NCBI RefSeq assembly: GCF_044751345.1
Contig: NZ_JBIWXY010000001.1
Location: 62,001-126,000 of the forward strand
Direction: 5' to 3'
From: Methylobacillus methanolivorans
GTDB lineage: Bacteria > Pseudomonadota > Gammaproteobacteria > Burkholderiales > Methylophilaceae
Length of the DNA stretch: 64,000 nucleotides
Shown here in pieces: positions 51,105 to 59,878 of this stretch (its first letter is position 1; every line of letters begins with the position of its first letter). The translations under genes were made by a program, and so were the position numbers. The notes under the pieces are model-generated. The model made no database searches, was not told where the DNA came from, and saw only the letters and a program-made list of their open reading frames with translations.

Positions 51105-51511
51105 AGGGCTTGGATATTCTCGATCAAAACAGCGGGGGAAACGAATTGCAGCTCCATGCTAGAGGCTTCAATAGCCAGTTGGGTGGTGTAGCCTTTGGTC
51201 AGGCGTTCTCCCGACGCTGCATCGTGAATCGCGTATGCGATCTTGAGGCGGTTTTCATATTCCAGCAACGTTGCGGTCACCTGTAGTGTCTGGCCGTAAA
51301 TCGCAGGCTTGATATATTTCAGGTGGCATTCCACAACTGGCCACAGGTAGCCTGAGGCCTGCATTTGCGGATAGTCGTAATTGAATTGCCGCAACAAGGC
51401 GCAGCGGGCAACCTCGAAATATTTCACGTAATGCCCGTGCCATGCCACGTTCATGGCATCAACATCGTGGAAAGGCACTTCCACTGTGATGGTGGCGCTG
51501 ATCTCACTCAT
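51095..51511 (-). CDS. apeK: Acyl thioesterase ApeK (hotdog fold)
   Basis: A 138-residue 4-hydroxybenzoyl-CoA-thioesterase-like protein. It has VEVPFHDVDAMNVAWHGHYV with the catalytic-region Asp, YFEVARCALLRQF, and LEYENRLKIAYAI. It may proofread or release acyl chains from the ACPs. ATG 51511 is chosen because it overlaps the ammonia-lyase stop by 8 bases and begins the conserved domain; the longer open frame upstream is out-of-frame reading of the lyase gene. Confidence 0.88.
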   Translation of the reverse strand: MSEISATITVEVPFHDVDAMNVAWHGHYVKYFEVARCALLRQFNYDYPQMQASGYLWPVVECHLKYIKPAIYGQTLQVTATLLEYENRLKIAYAIHDAASGERLTKGYTTQLAIEASSMELQFVSPAVLIENIQALCR

Positions 51512-53060
51512 GCGAATACAACTCCCAGTGCTCGTTGCGGATGAGTTCACAGAAGTGGCGCAGTTCGGCTTCCAGCGGCCTGTCTTCATCCAGGAAGGCA
51601 CTGTGCGACTGGCATTGCTTGATGAATGCAGCGACCTCTGCTGTTAGCGGGGTGGCTTGTTGCTGCTGGCGCAAGGCAATGCCTTGGCAGGTCGCCATGA
51701 TCAATGCGGAGGCGACTTGCTCGGTCAGGGTTAGTACGCGTAGGCAATCGCGGGCTGCGATAGTTCCCATGCTTACCTTGTCCTGGTTATGGCACTCGGT
51801 CGAACGCGAGAATACGCTGGCTGGCATGGTGAGCTTGAGTGCCTCGGCCGTCCAGGCAGAAGCACCTATTTGCACGGCCTTGAAGCCATGATTAATGGCG
51901 GCTCTCTCGCCTTGGCTGCCGGAGAGGTTTTGCGACAGGCCGTGGTTGTAGCGGCTGTCTACCAATAGTGCCAATTGCCTGTCCATCAGGTCAGCCAAGT
52001 TGGCTACCGCATTTTTGAGGCTATCCATGGCAAAGGCGATATGCCCGCCGTAGAAGTGGCCGCCATGCAAAAGCTCTCCAGTGTCTGGGTCTATCAAGGG
52101 GTTGTCATTGGCGCTATTGAGCTCGTTTTCAATATCGCGTTGCATCCAGCCCAGGGCATCACGCGTAATGCCGATCACATGCGGCGCACAGCGAATCGAA
52201 TAGCGGTCTTGCAGGCGAATGACGGCATTGCTTTCATCGGAGAGGTCAGCAAAAATCCAGGCGGCTGCTTGGTTCTGCCCGGCATGTGGTTTTGCGGCAA
52301 ACAGGCGTGGGTTGAAATGGCCGCGATTGCCGAGTAACGCCACGGAGGCCATGGCGGTCAGGCGGCAGCATAGGCGGCTGAGATATTCTGCACGTTGCCA
52401 AGCAAGGCAGGCCAGAGCAGTCATCACCGCCGTGCCGTTCATGATCGCCAGCCCTTCCTTGGGCGCGAGCTTGATCGGGCTCAGTTGCAATGATTGCAGT
52501 ACATCAGCCGCTGGCTGTAATCGGCCCCGGTAGCGCACTTCACGTTCGCCTACCAGGGCTGCGGCAACATAGGATAATGGCGTGAGATCGCCACTGGCGC
52601 CGACGGAGCCTTCTTCGGGAATCTGCGGCAGGATGCGGTGATTGATGAGGTGCGTGAGTTGTTCCAGCAGAGGCCAGCGCACCGCAGAGTAACCGCGCGC
52701 TAGTGAGTTGAGGCGGCAAACCAGCACGGCAAGCGTGGCTTCGTCATCAAGATAAGCTCCTAATCCGCAACCGTGGTAGCGCGTCAGGTGCAATGGCAGT
52801 TCCGCCACTAACTCGGGCGGTATATTGACGGTGCATGAATCGCCATAGCCAGTGTTAACGCCATATACACTGCCGTTGTTCTCAAGCAGTCCGGCAAGCA
52901 GATTCGCACCTTGCTCAATGCGCTGCCTGAATGCTGGCTCGGTGGATAGTGTTACGGCATGGCCGCCACGGGCTATCTGCAATACTTCTTGTATCGTCAA
53001 TTGGCGCTGGCCAATGGTAACGCTGGCCGATGTTGCGGATAAATTTACTGGCTTATTCAT
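51504..53060 (-). CDS. MIO-type aromatic amino acid ammonia-lyase (HAL/PAL/TAL family)
   Basis: A 518-residue enzyme of the histidine/phenylalanine/tyrosine ammonia-lyase family. The MIO cofactor forms from Ala155-Ser156-Gly157 in GSVGASGDLTPLSYVAAALV. The catalytic Tyr is in VYGVNTGYGDS (Tyr66). The substrate-selecting pair, Ser-His in histidine lyases and His-Leu in one well-known tyrosine lyase, is Tyr95-His96 here (LTRYHGCGLG). Its place between apeJ and apeK, with 4- and 8-base overlaps, points to production of a cinnamate or coumarate starter rather than histidine breakdown. The substrate is inferred. Confidence 0.92.
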   Translation of the reverse strand: MNKPVNLSATSASVTIGQRQLTIQEVLQIARGGHAVTLSTEPAFRQRIEQGANLLAGLLENNGSVYGVNTGYGDSCTVNIPPELVAELPLHLTRYHGCGLGAYLDDEATLAVLVCRLNSLARGYSAVRWPLLEQLTHLINHRILPQIPEEGSVGASGDLTPLSYVAAALVGEREVRYRGRLQPAADVLQSLQLSPIKLAPKEGLAIMNGTAVMTALACLAWQRAEYLSRLCCRLTAMASVALLGNRGHFNPRLFAAKPHAGQNQAAAWIFADLSDESNAVIRLQDRYSIRCAPHVIGITRDALGWMQRDIENELNSANDNPLIDPDTGELLHGGHFYGGHIAFAMDSLKNAVANLADLMDRQLALLVDSRYNHGLSQNLSGSQGERAAINHGFKAVQIGASAWTAEALKLTMPASVFSRSTECHNQDKVSMGTIAARDCLRVLTLTEQVASALIMATCQGIALRQQQQATPLTAEVAAFIKQCQSHSAFLDEDRPLEAELRHFCELIRNEHWELYSHE

Positions 53061-54772
53061 AGGCTGGATGTCGTCTTGGTATTGGGTGAGGCAGCGTGTT
53101 GTGCCTGATTGCTAGCCCAGAAATCATAGAAATTAAACCATTCCAGCGGGGCAAGCCCACAATAATATTCCAGCCGTTGCGCGTAGCGCTGGATATATTG
53201 GCGCAAGGCTCCTTGCCTGTCTTGCCTGGGCAAGGTGATACGTTCAGCGAATGGTTCAAAATGGATATGGTAACGCTTGTCTTGCTTTAAGCAGAAAAAC
53301 AGGTAAACCGGACATTCGAGCAAGCTGGCGAGCAGCCAGGGGCCTTGGGCGAATGGGGCCTGGCTACCGAGAAAGGACGCTGTGCTGATGCGACCGTTTT
53401 CTGCAGGAGGTGTCCTATCGCCGACAATGACCAGCAATTCGCCTTGATCTATCTTGTTCTTGAGCATGATGGCGGTATCTGCGCCAAAGCTAGTCACTTG
53501 TAACAGGTTGACCTGGAAGCGCGGATTGCTGCTGGCGAGTTGTCGATTGAATTTCTCCGCATGATCTGTGTAAACCACGGCGTTGATGGTGGTTTTATGT
53601 TGTAGCGATGCCAACGCACGCATCATTTCCAGGTTGCCCAGGTGCGCTCCGACCAACATGGCACCCTTGCCGGAGGCAAGCAATGCTTCCATTTCATCTT
53701 TGGCGGCAAACTCGGCATTGATGCTTTCTCCCATCCATGCACCTAGCTTATCAAGGCTGGCACGGGCAAACGCCAGCATGTGGCGATAGCTGGAGGTCCA
53801 GCGAGGGAGCGATGCCTGGGCTTGTGTGCCGTGGAATTGTTGCCAGCGTGCAAGGTAATCTGTTGACGCCTGCCGTGCCTGGCGATTGACCAGGAAAAAA
53901 TAGGCGACGACAGGATAAAGCAGCCATGTGGCAACGGGTTTACCTAGCAGGCTATAGCTACGGGCGATGATGCTCATGCCAAGTGTGGAGCCGCGCTCTG
54001 GCGTTTTCGACCAATGCTGTACGGTGCTGGCTGCGGGAAAAAGCTTGCGCCGTAGCAGTGTAGGCAAACGCCATAGCATGCCAAAGAACAGCTTGCTGTG
54101 GGTTTTGCTGATGTTGAGGTTATCTGCCAGCATGCGGAAGTGCGAAATACCATCTTCTGGATAAATGACCCGGGTGCGGATGTTGTGGAACGGCAAGCCT
54201 TGCCAGGCTAGGTGCACAACAATGGCAATATCGAAATCCATGCGGCGGGGGATGTTGACCCGCTGTATCAGCGCACAAGTCGCAGCAAGTGGATAGAGGC
54301 GGAAGCCGCACATCGAATCTGCGATGGAGAACGATAATGTCTCCACCCAGACCCAGAAATGGGTGATATACCTGCCATACAACCGACCCTTGGGCACGGA
54401 ATCATCATAGATTGGCTGCCCGCAGATGACTGCGTCTGCTTGCTGACTACCGGCTGCGAGAAAGCGGGGAACATCGGCGATGTCATGCTGACCATCTGCG
54501 TCAATCTGCAAGGCATGGCTGAAACCAGCGGCATAGGCTTGCTGCATGCCATGCATGACAGCTGCGCCTTTCCCACCATTGACCGGTAACCTGTGCAACT
54601 GTACCAATGCCTGTGATTCCGCGAGGGTGGCGAGGATATGCTGCGTAGTTGTGTCGCTGCCATCATCAACAATGAAGATAGGCAAGCCATAAGCCGTGAG
54701 CTTGCTGACCACCTGGCCTATGGTGGCGTGGTGGTTGTAGATCGGGATCAGGATGCAGGGCTTGAAGTTCAT
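53057..54772 (-). CDS. apeJ: Glycosyltransferase-acyltransferase fusion ApeJ
   Basis: A 571-residue two-domain protein. Residues about 1-240 are a GT2 glycosyltransferase (CILIPIYNHHATIGQVV, FIVDDGSDT, QIDADGQHD). A hydrophobic stretch follows (about 285-300). Residues about 320-560 are a lysophospholipid/LpxL-type acyltransferase with GAHLGNLEMM (HxxxxE), VGDRTPPAENGR and ECPVYLFFCL. It probably adds a sugar-like and a fatty acyl part to the polyene, anchoring it in the membrane. It overlaps both neighbours by 4 bases. Confidence 0.88.
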   Translation of the reverse strand: MNFKPCILIPIYNHHATIGQVVSKLTAYGLPIFIVDDGSDTTTQHILATLAESQALVQLHRLPVNGGKGAAVMHGMQQAYAAGFSHALQIDADGQHDIADVPRFLAAGSQQADAVICGQPIYDDSVPKGRLYGRYITHFWVWVETLSFSIADSMCGFRLYPLAATCALIQRVNIPRRMDFDIAIVVHLAWQGLPFHNIRTRVIYPEDGISHFRMLADNLNISKTHSKLFFGMLWRLPTLLRRKLFPAASTVQHWSKTPERGSTLGMSIIARSYSLLGKPVATWLLYPVVAYFFLVNRQARQASTDYLARWQQFHGTQAQASLPRWTSSYRHMLAFARASLDKLGAWMGESINAEFAAKDEMEALLASGKGAMLVGAHLGNLEMMRALASLQHKTTINAVVYTDHAEKFNRQLASSNPRFQVNLLQVTSFGADTAIMLKNKIDQGELLVIVGDRTPPAENGRISTASFLGSQAPFAQGPWLLASLLECPVYLFFCLKQDKRYHIHFEPFAERITLPRQDRQGALRQYIQRYAQRLEYYCGLAPLEWFNFYDFWASNQAQHAASPNTKTTSSL

Positions 54773-55122
54773 GACGCGACTGCCAGGACCACGACGCCAG
54801 AGGAAAAGGTCTTTTCATCCTGCTTGTAGGCAAACTCAAGGCGACCATTTTCGGCATGCCATTGCAAGTGCAGGTCCAGCTTTTGCCCAGGCTGGACAAT
54901 TGCCTGGAACTTGATGTTGTCCATGCGGCAGAAGTCACCCTTTGCTTGTAAGGTTTTCCGCCCAAAATGGATGGCCCAATCCAGTTGCACGACGCCAGGC
55001 AGCAGGGGGTAATCGGGAAAATGGTTGGGAAAATAATGTAATTCCGGCTGTACCAACAGCGACAAGGTCACTGCATGCGCACCTTGATGCTGGATAGCCG
55101 TGATCTCAGGCAAGCGATTCAT
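54769..55122 (-). CDS. apeI: 3-hydroxyacyl-ACP dehydratase ApeI
   Basis: A 117-residue single hotdog domain: YFPNHFPDYPLLPGVVQLDW near residue 32 with His and the FabZ-like PLLPGV motif, then FCRMDNIKFQAIVQPGQKL. It is the proposed partner of ApeP in the dehydratase heterodimer. It overlaps apeH by 17 bases at its start and apeJ by 4 bases at its end. Confidence 0.88.
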   Translation of the reverse strand: MNRLPEITAIQHQGAHAVTLSLLVQPELHYFPNHFPDYPLLPGVVQLDWAIHFGRKTLQAKGDFCRMDNIKFQAIVQPGQKLDLHLQWHAENGRLEFAYKQDEKTFSSGVVVLAVAS

Positions 55123-56452
55123 GTGCAGCTTGCTCCTCGAACAGGTGATAAATGGTATCCAGACTCAGCTTGCCGCGTTCATTCATAGGCAATGTATGCA
55201 CAAAGCGCCAATATTTTGGCAATAGCACCAGATCGTAATGTTGTGCCAGGAACTGGCGTAGTTGCCTGACCCACTCAGGTTTGCTCACGCCCTGCCATTC
55301 ATCCTGTTTGCTTGGGTTGAGCACCACGACAGCACCGATGGCTTGACGTTGGCGTTGCACGACGAGTGCAACGGATTGGCTTACCCAGGGATGGCTATCT
55401 AGCGTTTGCTCCATTGCAGCTAGCGATAGGCGTTTTTCTTCCAGCTTGACGATGCGATCCAAGCGGCCTTGCAGGGTAAAACGCTGGTCTGGGGCGATAG
55501 TGATGGCATCCTCCAGGCGAATTGGCGTTTCGTTGGCGAGGATGGGCGATTGTAGCAGTAGCGCGCTATCATCGTCCTGCGATACCTGCATGCCGGGAAA
55601 AGCCGTCCAGGCAGCATCTCTAGCCTGTTGCCGCCAGGCAATGCCACCAGTTTCCGTGCTGCCAAATATTTCCATCGGTGCTTGCCCATATTCCTGGGTG
55701 TAGCGTTGGGCTATGTCATGGCCTAAAGGGCCGCCAGAGGAAAAAATCATCTTCACCTGCGACGATAACGCGGCTAGTGGCAGCAGCGCTGGCAGCCTTG
55801 AGAGTTGGGCCGGGCTGGAGACCAAGATGCAATCGCCTAGTAGTATGCTACGTTGCAGGAGGTGATCGGGCAGGGTGGCGGTAGCGCAATCGAAAATACG
55901 ACCTCTGGCCAGAGGCCACAACAAGCGAAATAACAGGCCATAGATATGGTGGTGAGGCACACTGGCCACCACGCTGGCAGCGCCTATTTGCGCTCCCCAT
56001 AATTGCTCCAGAATAGCAATCTCGCGCTCAAAGTGTGCCAGCGTCTTGCTGATGATCTTAGGGTTACCGGTAGTGCCTGAGGTGTACAGGTGTAGATGGC
56101 ATTGCTCGCTGTCCAGCGGTGGGAGTGTTGGCGTGTCGTTAACAGGCAAGATGCTGCTGGCATTGTTCATGGATGCACGCTGCATCGAGTGGATGGTGCC
56201 AGCCTGAAAATTGGGCGGGATGACGACTTCCTTGCCCGCGTGCCACAAGGCAAATAGACGTACCAAGAATGGAAGTGGAGAGGGCTCCGCAAGTAGCCAG
56301 CGTTTCTCAGGCTGGGCACGATATGCTACTGACAATGCGGCGATATGTTCACGCAAGGTGTCATATGCAATGTATTGTTCGCCATCGTGGCAAATGCGTT
56401 GCGGCGATGGGTGGGTTGTGCTGAATATCTGGCTGAGCAGGAGAGTGGTCAT
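55106..56452 (-). CDS. apeH: Acyl-activating AMP-ligase ApeH
   Basis: A 448-residue ANL-superfamily ligase. It has the AMP-binding P-loop LYTSGTTGNPK (122-132), a EIFGSTETGGIAWR core motif, and LQGRLDRIVKLEEKRL near the hinge to the C-terminal domain. It activates the aryl carboxylic acid starter and loads it on an ACP (inferred from the family). ATG 56452 shares its A with the apeG stop (TGATG) and begins the conserved part, so the longer frame is not used. Confidence 0.9.
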   Translation of the reverse strand: MTTLLLSQIFSTTHPSPQRICHDGEQYIAYDTLREHIAALSVAYRAQPEKRWLLAEPSPLPFLVRLFALWHAGKEVVIPPNFQAGTIHSMQRASMNNASSILPVNDTPTLPPLDSEQCHLHLYTSGTTGNPKIISKTLAHFEREIAILEQLWGAQIGAASVVASVPHHHIYGLLFRLLWPLARGRIFDCATATLPDHLLQRSILLGDCILVSSPAQLSRLPALLPLAALSSQVKMIFSSGGPLGHDIAQRYTQEYGQAPMEIFGSTETGGIAWRQQARDAAWTAFPGMQVSQDDDSALLLQSPILANETPIRLEDAITIAPDQRFTLQGRLDRIVKLEEKRLSLAAMEQTLDSHPWVSQSVALVVQRQRQAIGAVVVLNPSKQDEWQGVSKPEWVRQLRQFLAQHYDLVLLPKYWRFVHTLPMNERGKLSLDTIYHLFEEQAAHESLA

Positions 56453-57027
56453 CAGCGCTCCTTGTTCAGGATGTGGTGGCGCCATAACCATTCCCCAGCT
56501 AGTAGCAGGCCCATGAAGATGTAAGAAATCACACCGTTGTACAGCACCCAGAAAGCGCGACTGCCGTATAGCGCACTATAGAGGGCAATGCTGCCATTCA
56601 GAGCAAAGAATCCGCACCATAGCCAGGTAACCTTGCGCGTATAGGCAATGGCAGCCGTCGGCAGCTGAGGGTCTTGCACGCGCGCGATCATTTCTATCAT
56701 GCTAGGCGGGCATTTCAGCGTGACGGCAAACAGGATCAGCATGCCTATGCTAATCAGGGCAGGATAGCTGCGTAGCAGTTCTTCGTCGTTGCTAATGCTG
56801 GTGGCAATGATCCAGGTCAGTAGCGCCAATGCGAGTAGCTTTTGTAGTCGTGAACATTGCTTTAACAACTTCGGTAGCTTGTTGCGCCATCTCAGCAGCA
56901 GCGCGATGCCTAATATCATGGCGAGGTATCGTGGTTCGATAAATTGCAGTCCAAGAAACATCAGGACTGGATAGCCAACCCAGAGCCAGGCGATGCCTGG
57001 TTTGATGGATACCGGACTATTTGCCAT
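56452..57027 (-). CDS. apeG: COG4648-type membrane protein ApeG
   Basis: A 191-residue integral membrane protein with about five or six helices and short loops. It contains IAWLWVGYPVLMFLGLQFI, a conserved SNDEELLRSYPALIS segment and KVTWLWCGFFALNGSIALY. It is a regular member of APE clusters with no known reaction. It lies 3 bases from apeF and shares the TGATG with apeH. Confidence 0.85.
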   Translation of the reverse strand: MANSPVSIKPGIAWLWVGYPVLMFLGLQFIEPRYLAMILGIALLLRWRNKLPKLLKQCSRLQKLLALALLTWIIATSISNDEELLRSYPALISIGMLILFAVTLKCPPSMIEMIARVQDPQLPTAAIAYTRKVTWLWCGFFALNGSIALYSALYGSRAFWVLYNGVISYIFMGLLLAGEWLWRHHILNKER

Positions 57028-57030
57028 TCA

Positions 57031-57276
57031 TCAGGCGGCGAGCAGGGTATGCACCGTGGCGACAACATCACCTACCGTACGTACGGATTTGAAGTCCTCG
57101 GGCTTGATGCGCTTGCCTGTCATGGTTTGCAGCTTAATGGCCAGGTCAACCGCATCAATACTATCCAGGTCCAGATCCTGGAATAGGTGAGTATCCATGG
57201 TGATACTGTCTGTATCGACTTCAAACGTGTCTTTGAAAATGGTTTTCAGTTGTTCAAGAATTTCTGCATCGGTCAT
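57031..57276 (-). CDS. apeF: Acyl carrier protein ApeF
   Basis: An 81-residue acidic four-helix ACP. The phosphopantetheine attachment serine lies in LDLDSIDAVDLAI (about residue 38). It starts DAEILEQLKTIFKDTF. It carries starter or growing polyene chains. The dedicated PPTase at the start of the cluster would activate it. A 76-base gap separates it from apeE. Confidence 0.93.
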   Translation of the reverse strand: MTDAEILEQLKTIFKDTFEVDTDSITMDTHLFQDLDLDSIDAVDLAIKLQTMTGKRIKPEDFKSVRTVGDVVATVHTLLAA

Positions 57277-57352
57277 TTGATGTTCCGTATTTATTATTGT
57301 GCATATTGCCTGGGGTGTTGCATTTCCCTAACCTAGGCAATTGCGGGGCGAA

Positions 57353-57613
57353 TTAATTACTTTGCTGCGCGACAAATTTAGCCAAACTGCTGACAGATTG
57401 GAAGTGCTCGCGGTTATTGGCATTGTTCGCCTCAATCGAGAGATTATATTGCTTGCGCAAGGCAACACCCAGTTCCAGTGCATCTATCGAATCCAGTCCT
57501 AGCCCGCTGGCCTCGAACAATGGGGCATCGTCTTCAATATCGTTGACCGTGATATCTTCCAGATCAAGCGATTTGATGATGAGTGCCTTGATCTCCTGAC
57601 GTAGTGCTTCCAT
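57353..57613 (-). CDS. apeE: Acyl carrier protein ApeE
   Basis: An 86-residue ACP with the attachment serine at position 42 in LGLDSIDALELG. It is more polar at the C-terminus (ANNANNREHFQSVSSLAKF) than ApeF. Two ACPs are normal for APE clusters. Its first 50 bases lie within the 3' end of apeD in another frame, which is an unusually long overlap; the start is secure because the first helix of the ACP needs those residues. Confidence 0.92.
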   Translation of the reverse strand: MEALRQEIKALIIKSLDLEDITVNDIEDDAPLFEASGLGLDSIDALELGVALRKQYNLSIEANNANNREHFQSVSSLAKFVAQQSN

Positions 57614-58376
57614 GTGTGCTGAGTGCCTCGGTAAAGTATTGTTCCAATCGGTTTGTCACCTGGCGTGCCGCCAGGCTGGGAGGATCGCCAGGGTTAGCCC
57701 ACTGGTCTATTCTTATCGGGTCAATAACTCGGATCTGTAGAAAAACCTTCCTGGGCGGAATTTTATACCACTTTTCCCCTTTGGTTAATGTAGGGGGGCT
57801 GCAACTGATCAGCACAGGCGTGACAGGGAGTTTACCGTGCATGGCAATGTAGGCTGCACCACGTTTGAACTTTAATGGCTTGCCAGGGACGCTGCGGGTG
57901 CCCTCGGGAAAGATGATCAAGGGTGTGCCCTGCGCAATATCATCTGCGCATTGTGCTACCAGTGCTTCGGGATCATCGTTGCTGATGTAGTTGGCTGCCT
58001 TGACCACCCCACCGATAAAAAAGTGCTGCCACAAGGCTTGTTTGACAACGCAATTGGCATTGGGCATCAACGCAATCAAGGCAACGACGTCAATCAGTGT
58101 CGGATGGTTGGTGAGCACCAGGCAACTAGGGGTGGCAGCCAGCTTTTCTTGATTGATCATGTCGATTTTCAGCAACCCCAGAGCTTGCATGAGCCATAGA
58201 AATAAGCGAAAGGCTAGGCTGATGATACGCCGTGCTTTTCTGGGACGTGATTTCGCAGGGAGCAAAAACAGCAAAGGAAACACCAGCAGGCTGAGTAGCA
58301 GCGCCCCTAGGCTGAAGCTCATGAAGCAGAAGCCCGTGGCGATCAAGCGCCAAATATAACTAAGCTTGTTTTTCAT
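57564..58376 (-). CDS. apeD: Lysophospholipid-type acyltransferase ApeD
   Basis: A 270-residue PlsC-like acyltransferase. An N-terminal membrane helix pair (about 10-45) is followed by VLTNHPTLIDVVALIALM (HxxxxD), FPEGTRSVPGKPLKFKRGAA and PVTPVLISCSPP. It probably acylates the pigment or its anchor. ATG 58376 begins the conserved MKNKLSYIW; the open frame upstream lies in apeC, which this gene overlaps by 17 bases. The last 50 bases also encode the beginning of apeE. Confidence 0.88.
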   Translation of the reverse strand: MKNKLSYIWRLIATGFCFMSFSLGALLLSLLVFPLLFLLPAKSRPRKARRIISLAFRLFLWLMQALGLLKIDMINQEKLAATPSCLVLTNHPTLIDVVALIALMPNANCVVKQALWQHFFIGGVVKAANYISNDDPEALVAQCADDIAQGTPLIIFPEGTRSVPGKPLKFKRGAAYIAMHGKLPVTPVLISCSPPTLTKGEKWYKIPPRKVFLQIRVIDPIRIDQWANPGDPPSLAARQVTNRLEQYFTEALSTHGSTTSGDQGTHHQIA

Positions 58377-59058
58377 CGAGTTGCCATTCCCAACGTCTGC
58401 ATTCTCCTTGCCAACTGGCGCTGCCATGCCGTAGGCAATCTATCATCGCCATGGATTGTGCCTGTTGGCTCTCTGGTTCAGTGCGGGGCGTGATCCGGCA
58501 GGCCAGTGCGTGTGTCGTCAGCACGTTGAACAGCATGGCTACTGCATGCGCCGGCATATCTGCATCGCTGGTTTGGTAGATGGCAGGCGGTGGTTCATCG
58601 GCATAGATAAACAAGATGGGTGTCGCGGGCTGGTTGAGCATCTGCATGTGGGCTTCCAATAGCCCGAAGCCCAGGCTGGATGCACTGGCTGCAATGGCGG
58701 TATTCGGTGCATGATTGCTGGTGGCAATGGAATAGGCGCCTACTGTGGCATTCAGCACCGACATGCTGAAACTGGTCGGCGAAGGAGGTTCTCCTTCTAG
58801 CATTTGAAGCAATTGTGTCGTGGTGCGGCTGATGTCTCCATTGCGTGAGGCAAAAATGATGCGACAGCCGGGATATGCACTGGCACATCGGTGTGCAATC
58901 GACAACACTTGTTTTGCCAGTGGGCTCAGCTTGCGTCGTAAGCTTGATTCGATGAATTGCAGTTCCAGTGCGGGTGGCTCATCCATGCCCTCATGCCAGT
59001 ATGCCCAGGAGGCGAGCGGCATTGACCACTGGATGGTCTTGTTCTCAGAGGGTGTCAC
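58360..59058 (-). CDS. apeC: Ketosynthase chain-length factor ApeC
   Basis: A 232-residue protein related only to the N-terminal half of ketosynthases. It has IIFASRNGDISRTTTQLLQM and FSMSVLNATVGAYSIATSN, and then AIAASASSLGFGLLEAHMQM in place of the nucleophile region. No catalytic cysteine is present. It matches the family of short chain-length factors that pair with ApeO in APE synthases. It lies 68 bases after the PPTase gene. Confidence 0.88.
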   Translation of the reverse strand: MTPSENKTIQWSMPLASWAYWHEGMDEPPALELQFIESSLRRKLSPLAKQVLSIAHRCASAYPGCRIIFASRNGDISRTTTQLLQMLEGEPPSPTSFSMSVLNATVGAYSIATSNHAPNTAIAASASSLGFGLLEAHMQMLNQPATPILFIYADEPPPAIYQTSDADMPAHAVAMLFNVLTTHALACRITPRTEPESQQAQSMAMIDCLRHGSASWQGECRRWEWQLDEKQA

Positions 59059-59126
59059 AGCAGGTTTGTCCCAGGCATTGAATAGTGAGCATTGAAAAAC
59101 CTCGGGATTATACCGTTTTCATCGGA

Positions 59127-59789
59127 TTACCCATTCTTCCAGGCAACGGCAAAAATTGCTTGTTGTTCCCTGTCATGGATGGTGTCGTTCACGATGTTCC
59201 AGTTTTCTGTACTGCCCAGTGAGATTGGCAACTGGATGAGTTGCCCTGCAGGAGAGACAGCGATCTCGGATAGTGTAATTGCAATACCTACACCTATTGC
59301 CTTCACTATTGCCTCTTTGCGGCACCAGATAGTGAGGCCACGCCGATCACGCTCCGTATCTTGTGCTGCCATCAACCATGTTGTTTCCTTAGGGTGAAAC
59401 ACTTCCGCTGCAAAAGCCTCCCAATCCCTATGCCTGATGGCTTCAATATCCACCCCCAGTAAGCTGATCCCTTCAGTGTCTAGACTCAGGCTACTGGCCG
59501 CCCAACCATGGGAGTGCGCTAGGCTGATTGCCGGAGATGGTTGGGAAGTAAGATAGGGTTTGCCTAGAGATGTTTTACTGAGTGGTAGAGATTCCAGCGT
59601 GTAATCCTGATCAAGAGTCTCTGCTAGCTGCGAGATCAGCAATTGACGCACTTGCTGTGATTGATGACGGCGTTGTTCCTGGCGTTGTGGAAAAGGTAGT
59701 TGGAATGCAATCCTTAAGTCTATGCTGGATGATGCCTGACTTTGTGTGGCTACATTCCCAATAGAATCAATGGATAGTCGGTGAAGCAA
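59127..59789 (-). CDS. 4'-phosphopantetheinyl transferase (Sfp-type)
   Basis: A 220-residue PPTase. It has LGKPYLTSQPSPAISLAHSH, the metal-binding GVDIEAIRHRDW, and WCRKEAIVKAIGVG. It converts the ACPs ApeE and ApeF to their active forms. It is the first gene of the minus-strand APE cluster and diverges from the aldehyde dehydrogenase gene; the 161-base gap between them holds the promoters. It is likely to be dedicated to the pigment pathway. Confidence 0.9.
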   Translation of the reverse strand: MLHRLSIDSIGNVATQSQASSSIDLRIAFQLPFPQRQEQRRHQSQQVRQLLISQLAETLDQDYTLESLPLSKTSLGKPYLTSQPSPAISLAHSHGWAASSLSLDTEGISLLGVDIEAIRHRDWEAFAAEVFHPKETTWLMAAQDTERDRRGLTIWCRKEAIVKAIGVGIAITLSEIAVSPAGQLIQLPISLGSTENWNIVNDTIHDREQQAIFAVAWKNG

Positions 59790-59833
59790 AGGGTGATCCT
59801 AAGGCGGAAGGGTGAATCATATGGGCAGAAGCA

Positions 59834-59862
59834 GCGACAAAAATTAGACTAGGTAGTATATT
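59834..59862 (+). promoter_or_regulatory. Candidate sigma-70 promoter of the aldehyde dehydrogenase gene
   Basis: GCGACA at 59834 and TATATT at 59857 are separated by exactly 17 bases. Transcription would start near 59869, about 80 bases before the start codon. The -10 element is good; the -35 is moderate. Confidence 0.4.
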
Positions 59863-59878
59863 AACGAAAAAGCAGGTA

